Positions 59,625 to 64,000 of a stretch of 64,000 bases of DNA are shown one piece after another. The notes under the pieces were generated by a model. The model was not told the origin of the DNA, made no database searches, and saw only the letters and a program-made list of their open reading frames with translations. The first letter of the stretch is position 1. Each line of letters opens with the position of its first letter. A program made the position numbers and the translations under genes. This stretch comes from Verrucomicrobiota bacterium (GTDB lineage: Bacteria; Chlamydiota; Chlamydiia; Chlamydiales; Rhabdochlamydiaceae): positions 124,001-188,000 of the forward strand of contig JAFEGH010000007.1 of NCBI GenBank assembly GCA_018240065.1, written 5' to 3'.

Positions 59625-61006
59625 TGTCTTCCTCCTTTGGAAGGTTTGAGGGGATTACGGTACACTGGGGCGGCTTCGGCTGTTTCAGCCTCCTCTTCCG
59701 GGCCGTGCTTGATCTTGCGATCGAGAAGGAACAGGAACAGGACGAATAGAAGAATATAGATCACGATGAACATGATGATCGACATCATGACCTGCGGGGC
59801 GTTAATCGTGGGAGACACTCCCTCGTATGTCTTAAGAAGTCCATAGACGATCCAGGGCTGCCGGCCGATTTCAGCCGTCATCCAGCCCGCTTCGTTGGCG
59901 ATCTGCGGGAAGATGACAGAAACGATCATCGCCCATAGGACCCATTTCGACTTTGCCAATTTTTTCTTTTTCCATAGAATGAAGCCGGCAATGGTGACAA
60001 GGGCCATCAATCCCCACATGAGGATCATCAAATGGTAGGTTTGGAAAACGATCCCGATCGGAGGACGCTCATCTGGTGGAATCTGGTCAAATCCCTTGAC
60101 AGGCGTCTCAAAATTTTTGTAGATCAGCAAACTTAAAAGACCGGGCAATTTAATTCCTTTGACAGTTTCATTCTTCTCATCGACCCATCCGAGGACAGTG
60201 AGCGGGGCGGAGCCTTCGGTTTTATACACTCCTTCCATCGCAGCAAGTTTTGCGGGCTGATTGAAAGCCACGCCGCGCGCCGTCGAATCGGCCGAGATCA
60301 ATTGCAGGATGAGGACGAGGGCGGCCATCCAGAGACCGATCTTCATTGTCGCATTAGCGAATTGAGTATGCTGTTTTTTCAAGTAATAGTAGGCGCTGAC
60401 GCTTAAAATAAAAAAAATCCCCGTGAGCCAGCAGCCGATGACGACGTGGGTCAGGCGGTCGACGGAAGAAGGGTTGAACACCATCGCCCAAAAGTCGGTG
60501 ACAACTGCCTTTGCCTGGGCCCCTTCGCCGACAATTTTAAAACCGGCGGGAGTCTGCATCCAGGAATTGGCGACAACGATCCACACAGCGCTGAAATGGG
60601 CGCCAAGGGCGACGCAGATTGTAGAAACATAATGCATTTTGGCGCTGACGCGATCCCATCCAAAGAGCATGATCCCGATAAACCCCGCTTCGAGAAAGAA
60701 GGCAAAGATCCCTTCAGCACCAAGAGCGCTCCCGAAGACGTCTCCGACAAAGCGGGAATACCTCGCCCAGTTGGTCCCAAATCCAAACAGCTGGACGAGT
60801 CCCGTCGCGACGCCCAGGGCGAACGTCAGAGCGAAGATGTTGACCCAGAACTTGGTAATCTTTTTATAGAGGGGGTTCTTCGTCTTCAGGTATATCCCTT
60901 CGAAAATAACCAGCATCAGCCCGATCCCGATGCTCATCGGTGGATAGATATAATGAAACGCGCTGGTGAGCGCAAACTGGATCCTCGACAACATCACGAC
61001 GTCCAT
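59621..61006 (-). CDS. cydA: Cytochrome bd oxidase subunit I
   Basis: From ATG 61006, with GAGGAA upstream, the 461-residue product has SRIQFALTSAFHYIYPPMSIG with the heme-ligand His, the GWDRVSAKMHY region near 105, the Q-loop (about 240-310, shorter type) and AEIGRQPWIVYGLLKT near 380. It binds hemes b558, b595 and d and the quinol. The preceding 220 bases up to the cdaA start hold a promoter-like site for cdaA. Confidence 0.96.
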   Translation of the reverse strand: MDVVMLSRIQFALTSAFHYIYPPMSIGIGLMLVIFEGIYLKTKNPLYKKITKFWVNIFALTFALGVATGLVQLFGFGTNWARYSRFVGDVFGSALGAEGIFAFFLEAGFIGIMLFGWDRVSAKMHYVSTICVALGAHFSAVWIVVANSWMQTPAGFKIVGEGAQAKAVVTDFWAMVFNPSSVDRLTHVVIGCWLTGIFFILSVSAYYYLKKQHTQFANATMKIGLWMAALVLILQLISADSTARGVAFNQPAKLAAMEGVYKTEGSAPLTVLGWVDEKNETVKGIKLPGLLSLLIYKNFETPVKGFDQIPPDERPPIGIVFQTYHLMILMWGLMALVTIAGFILWKKKKLAKSKWVLWAMIVSVIFPQIANEAGWMTAEIGRQPWIVYGLLKTYEGVSPTINAPQVMMSIIMFIVIYILLFVLFLFLLDRKIKHGPEEEAETAEAAPVYRNPLKPSKGGRQ

Positions 61007-61142
61007 GGACGTTCCTCTTTCTTTAAATCTGAAATACTTACCCATCCTACAGTTTTAAAAAAATTTGTCAAAGTTAAGGTTGAAAATGAAATCTCTTTCG
61101 CCGTCAACACCTGGTTAGGCTAAAGTCCTGCATTTTTTAAAA

Positions 61143-61171
61143 TTGTGGTTCATCCCTGATTTTGCTATGAT
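61143..61171 (+). promoter_or_regulatory. Sigma-70-type promoter candidate for cdaA
   Basis: TTGTGG, 17 bases, TATGAT, 58 bases upstream of the cdaA ATG. Spacing is ideal and both boxes differ little from consensus; no experimental support. Confidence 0.45.
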
Positions 61172-61228
61172 GCGAACCAAAGTGCGATCAGTTTGAAGGC
61201 GTGTTTTTTCTAGTTTTAGAAGGAAAGA

Positions 61229-62029
61229 ATGAGTCCATTATTCCACGGTTTTACTCCCTTTATTGAGATCATCATCATCGCGGTGATCTTAAATTATCTG
61301 CTTTCCTTTTTCTGGAACACGCGCTCGATGGATCTTGTTTTGGGACTTCTCGCCTTTCTATTAATTTTCGCCATTTCCTCCTGGCTAAACCTGCCCATCC
61401 TGCATAAGATCATGTTCCTGATCGGCAATGTCGCGGTGATCGCCATTTTAATCATCTTCCAGCCCGAACTCAGGGTCGCCCTGTCTAAGCTCAGCCTCAA
61501 AGGTCGACGGTTTAAAGAGATCACCGAGTTTGACAAATTCTTGGACCAGCTCGCCAACTCGACGTACAGAATGGCGGAAAAAAGGATCGGGGCCCTCATC
61601 GTGCTTCAGCACGAAGATAGCCTCGATGAATTTGCCAACAAGGCGGTCATCCTCAACGCCAATTTTTCTTCGGAACTTCTGGAATCGGTCTTCGCAACGA
61701 CGACTCCCCTTCACGACGGCGCTGTCATCATCCGAGATCTAACGATCGTGGCTGCGGCTGTGATCCTTCCGCTTGCCGAAGACAGTTCACAGCTTACTCG
61801 GTCGATGGGAACCCGCCACCGCGCCGGACTTGGCGCCAGCCAGCTCACCGATGCGATGATCATTGTGATCTCGGAAGAAACGGGGAAAGTTTCGATCGCG
61901 CGGGACGGCGTGATGACGCCCGGCGTCAAAATCGATCGGTTCAAAGGGATCATCCGCAGTATCTTCACCCCGCCTCAAAAAGCGGACTTCAAGAGCCAAT
62001 TTAACTTGCGAGACTGGCTGAAACAATGA
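61229..62029 (+). CDS. cdaA: Diadenylate cyclase CdaA (DacA)
   Basis: The 266-residue protein has three N-terminal hydrophobic segments (about 10-28, 35-52, 60-78) and a DisA_N domain with LHDGAVII (DGA 163-165) and GTRHRAGLG (RHR 196-198), the two motifs needed for c-di-AMP synthesis. Chlamydia makes c-di-AMP with such an enzyme, sensed by host STING. GGAAAG precedes the ATG, and the stop overlaps the CdaR-like start by four bases. Confidence 0.96.
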   Translation: MSPLFHGFTPFIEIIIIAVILNYLLSFFWNTRSMDLVLGLLAFLLIFAISSWLNLPILHKIMFLIGNVAVIAILIIFQPELRVALSKLSLKGRRFKEITEFDKFLDQLANSTYRMAEKRIGALIVLQHEDSLDEFANKAVILNANFSSELLESVFATTTPLHDGAVIIRDLTIVAAAVILPLAEDSSQLTRSMGTRHRAGLGASQLTDAMIIVISEETGKVSIARDGVMTPGVKIDRFKGIIRSIFTPPQKADFKSQFNLRDWLKQ

Positions 62030-63306
62030 AAACGCTTCTCTATAAAATCTTCGTGGAACATTGGTCGAGAAAACTGGTATCGATCGTTTTGGCGGTCATC
62101 ATTTGGCTCGTCGTCAACCACACCCTCACCAGCACGCGCAATATCAGCAATGTTCCCGTCCGCATCATCCATCTTCCTTCGGGCAAGACAGTGGAAGGAA
62201 TGCAGCCCAATGGCAGGCTTGCTAAAAAATTGACGCTGACTGTCGTTGGCAATAAGTCCCTGATCGACGAGCTGACGCCATCCGATTTGGAAGTCGTCAT
62301 CGACGCCTCCGACAAGCCCGATGAATGGATCGTTACCGTCACCAAAAAAAATCTGGTCTCCCTCAATCCCGAAATCGACATCTCCGGGGGCATCTCGCGA
62401 GTGTACCATCCCAATTTCGTCATCCGTATGACCAAGCTCGTCACCGACCAGATCCCGATCGTCATTACACAGCCGATTGGAGAAGCTCCGCGCGGCTACC
62501 AGTTCCTCGACGTCTGGCCCTACCACCTTTCGCTGACCGTCAGCGGGCCTGAAGAAGTGATCAAGCGCCTCAAACTCAAAGAACAGAGGATCACCTTCAA
62601 CTTAAGCGACATCTCCAAATCGCAAATCGATGAACTTTCTCTCAAGTCAGAGGGCAGCTCGGAGGTCGTCAGCTTCTTCGTTCCCGACCAATGGAAACAG
62701 ATCAATATCCCGATCCTCTCCGATTCCCCGATCGAGATCGACGATCCGCAGGCCAAGGCTCTGCGCATCGATTTCGTCCGCTGCAACCTTCTGCCTGTGG
62801 ATGCATCGATCCAGCTCTCCCTTTTCTTCCCGCCCGAGAACCTGAAACAGCTCAATCCAGAAAACACTTCCATCGCCGCCGGATCCTTAGTGCAGTTTAA
62901 TATGGGGACGCCGCTGATTACCTATCCCCTCTTTGCCAACGGAGTCGACAGCCTCTTTTTGGAAACGGTGCGGGACATGATCGAGATCGTCATCATCGCC
63001 GCTCCCAAATCGGAGAGAAAGCTCCTGGATTGGAGCGTCCAGTTCGTCAACCCCAGATTGCTCGAAGACAGATATGTCACAACTTTGATGTCGGACGTCT
63101 CCGACCGGGACATCCGCCTTCTCCAACCTACTCTGCGCGAAGAATACCTGCGCAACCGGTTCCGCAGCTACATGAACCGCTTCCAGCTATTCCGCGCGGA
63201 CGACAGCAAATTCGACCTGACTGTCTTTCTTAAAGACAGTCAGATCCAAATTGAGGAAGCGGGCATGCAGCCTGAAGGCGCACCGCACCCCTTAACGCTT
63301 CAATAG
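62026..63306 (+). CDS. cdaR: YbbR-domain protein, CdaR-like regulator of CdaA
   Basis: The 426-residue protein has one N-terminal membrane segment (about 18-36) followed by YbbR-type beta domains on the outer side: VPVRIIHLPSGKTVEG, PSDLEVVIDASDKPDEW, and GEAPRGYQFLDVWPYHLSLTVSGPEEVI. In Firmicutes CdaR binds CdaA in the membrane and tunes it. The ATGA overlap with cdaA supports the same role. The C-terminal 130 residues diverge from standard YbbR repeats. Confidence 0.88.
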   Translation: MKTLLYKIFVEHWSRKLVSIVLAVIIWLVVNHTLTSTRNISNVPVRIIHLPSGKTVEGMQPNGRLAKKLTLTVVGNKSLIDELTPSDLEVVIDASDKPDEWIVTVTKKNLVSLNPEIDISGGISRVYHPNFVIRMTKLVTDQIPIVITQPIGEAPRGYQFLDVWPYHLSLTVSGPEEVIKRLKLKEQRITFNLSDISKSQIDELSLKSEGSSEVVSFFVPDQWKQINIPILSDSPIEIDDPQAKALRIDFVRCNLLPVDASIQLSLFFPPENLKQLNPENTSIAAGSLVQFNMGTPLITYPLFANGVDSLFLETVRDMIEIVIIAAPKSERKLLDWSVQFVNPRLLEDRYVTTLMSDVSDRDIRLLQPTLREEYLRNRFRSYMNRFQLFRADDSKFDLTVFLKDSQIQIEEAGMQPEGAPHPLTLQ

Positions 63307-63308
63307 CC

Positions 63309-64000
63309 ATGAGATCAAAACCGGAGATCACTCTCATCAAGAGCGAGCTCTTCCGAAAAGGAGGCCTGGAGAAATACACCTGGCAGATTGCGCGCGACTT
63401 TTGCTCTCTGGGCCACCCCCTGACGGTTCTGACAAGCGGAGTAAAAGAGCCTCCCTTTTCCGATCCATTGATGAATGTCGTCTCTTTGCCTGTCAGCCAC
63501 TCCTTCAGCGTCTTAAACGTCCTGCATTTTGATAATGCCTGCAGCGACTACCTTTCCAGGCATCCGACTCCCATCGTCTTCAGCCTCGACCGCAACCGCT
63601 TCCAGACCCATATCCGCGCCGGCAACGGGGTCCACGCCGCCTATCTTAAGCACCGCGTCGAAGAAGAAGGGGTTTTAAAAACCTTAAGCTTCACGCTCAA
63701 TCCGCTCCACCGCGCCATCCTCTCGCTGGAGAAGAAAGCCTTTGAAAACCCGGGCCTCAAAACGCTCTACACGAATTCAGAGATGGTCAAACAGGAAGTC
63801 CTCCGCTTCTATCGTACCGACCCGGACAAGATCCGCGTCGTTCACAATGGCGTAGAGTGGCACAGGATGCAGCAGGCCTTCGACAATTGGGAATCGCAAA
63901 AGGAAAAGGCGCTGCACAAGTGGAATTTGGACCCTGAGGCATACCAGTTTCTGTTCATCGGCCACAACTACCGCCGCAAAGGGCTTGAAAAACTGCTGCG
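63309..64000 (+). CDS. GT4-family glycosyltransferase (partial, cut by window edge)
   Basis: About 230 residues are visible from ATG 63309. They show a GT-B N-domain (ITLIKSELFRKGGLEKYTWQIARDF) and RVVHNGVEW with FIGHNYRRKGLEKLL where the C-domain starts, as in LPS-core glucosyltransferases of the WaaG type. The donor-binding residues lie beyond the edge. It follows the cdaR stop by 2 bases. A role in LPS or other surface glycan assembly is likely but unproven. Confidence 0.87.
   Translation, partial: MRSKPEITLIKSELFRKGGLEKYTWQIARDFCSLGHPLTVLTSGVKEPPFSDPLMNVVSLPVSHSFSVLNVLHFDNACSDYLSRHPTPIVFSLDRNRFQTHIRAGNGVHAAYLKHRVEEEGVLKTLSFTLNPLHRAILSLEKKAFENPGLKTLYTNSEMVKQEVLRFYRTDPDKIRVVHNGVEWHRMQQAFDNWESQKEKALHKWNLDPEAYQFLFIGHNYRRKGLEKLL

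Overview
The window looks like a chromosomal segment of an environmental (amoeba-type) member of the Chlamydiae. The signs are a type III secretion translocator block of the LcrH/CopB/CopD kind at the left edge, a queuosine-salvage pair (YhhQ plus Tgt), a cydAB oxidase, a c-di-AMP cyclase pair, and many long genes with eukaryote-like or effector-like features mixed among ordinary housekeeping operons. Base composition is near 50% GC in genes, with very AT-rich gaps. A Criblamydiaceae/Waddliaceae-like host is my guess; it is inference, not shown by the sequence.

Layout. 1-2.2 kb: T3SS translocator operon. 2.3-4.2 kb: S9 peptidase. 4.4-7.7 kb: Mla-type lipid transport operon (permease, ATPase, MCE protein) with YqgE/AlgH. 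7.8-12.2 kb: a large unknown protein, a phosphate permease and an exported two-repeat protein. 12.3-19.9 kb: an SDR protein, then a tightly overlapping operon of seven paralogous membrane-anchored proteins with kinase-like motifs and one pyridoxamine-oxidase-like protein. 19.8-25.7 kb: MarC, exported NDK, queuosine pair, exported uridine kinase, thymidine kinase, GNAT. 25.7-30.5 kb: RDD protein, exported 2OG oxygenase, phosphoribosyltransferase-like protein, exported spermidine synthase. 30.7-36.7 kb: a repeat-containing putative effector, LicD plus PEP-utilising enzyme, and a NADAR/zinc-knuckle protein. 37-41.4 kb: tRNA-Ser with two odd tRNA-end repeats, then pheS-rplT-rpmI-infC behind a degenerate ThrRS-like gene and tRNA-Val. 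41.4-43.7 kb: lipoprotein and nadB. 44-52.3 kb: three large proteins sharing one C-terminal domain (candidate effectors), MnmM-type methyltransferase, helical protein. 52.2-56.2 kb: nusB-murB-PHP-folC and Dps. 56.3-64 kb: DnaQ-like nuclease, exported APRT, exported methyltransferase, cydAB, cdaA-cdaR, glycosyltransferase (cut by the window edge).

Two signals stand out. First, seven enzymes whose families are normally cytosolic carry what look like Sec signal peptides: NDK, uridine kinase, APRT, spermidine synthase, a 2OG oxygenase, a LicD transferase and a SAM methyltransferase. Together they suggest nucleotide and polyamine chemistry outside the bacterial cytoplasm, perhaps in the host-facing compartment. 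Second, the seven-gene tandem family (12998-19888) has one N-terminal membrane segment per protein and a conserved Lys / Asp-(x5)-Asn / Asp-x-Gly pattern with constant Asn-to-Asp spacing, as in a divergent protein-kinase fold. Both are readings of sequence by eye and need structural or profile searches to confirm.
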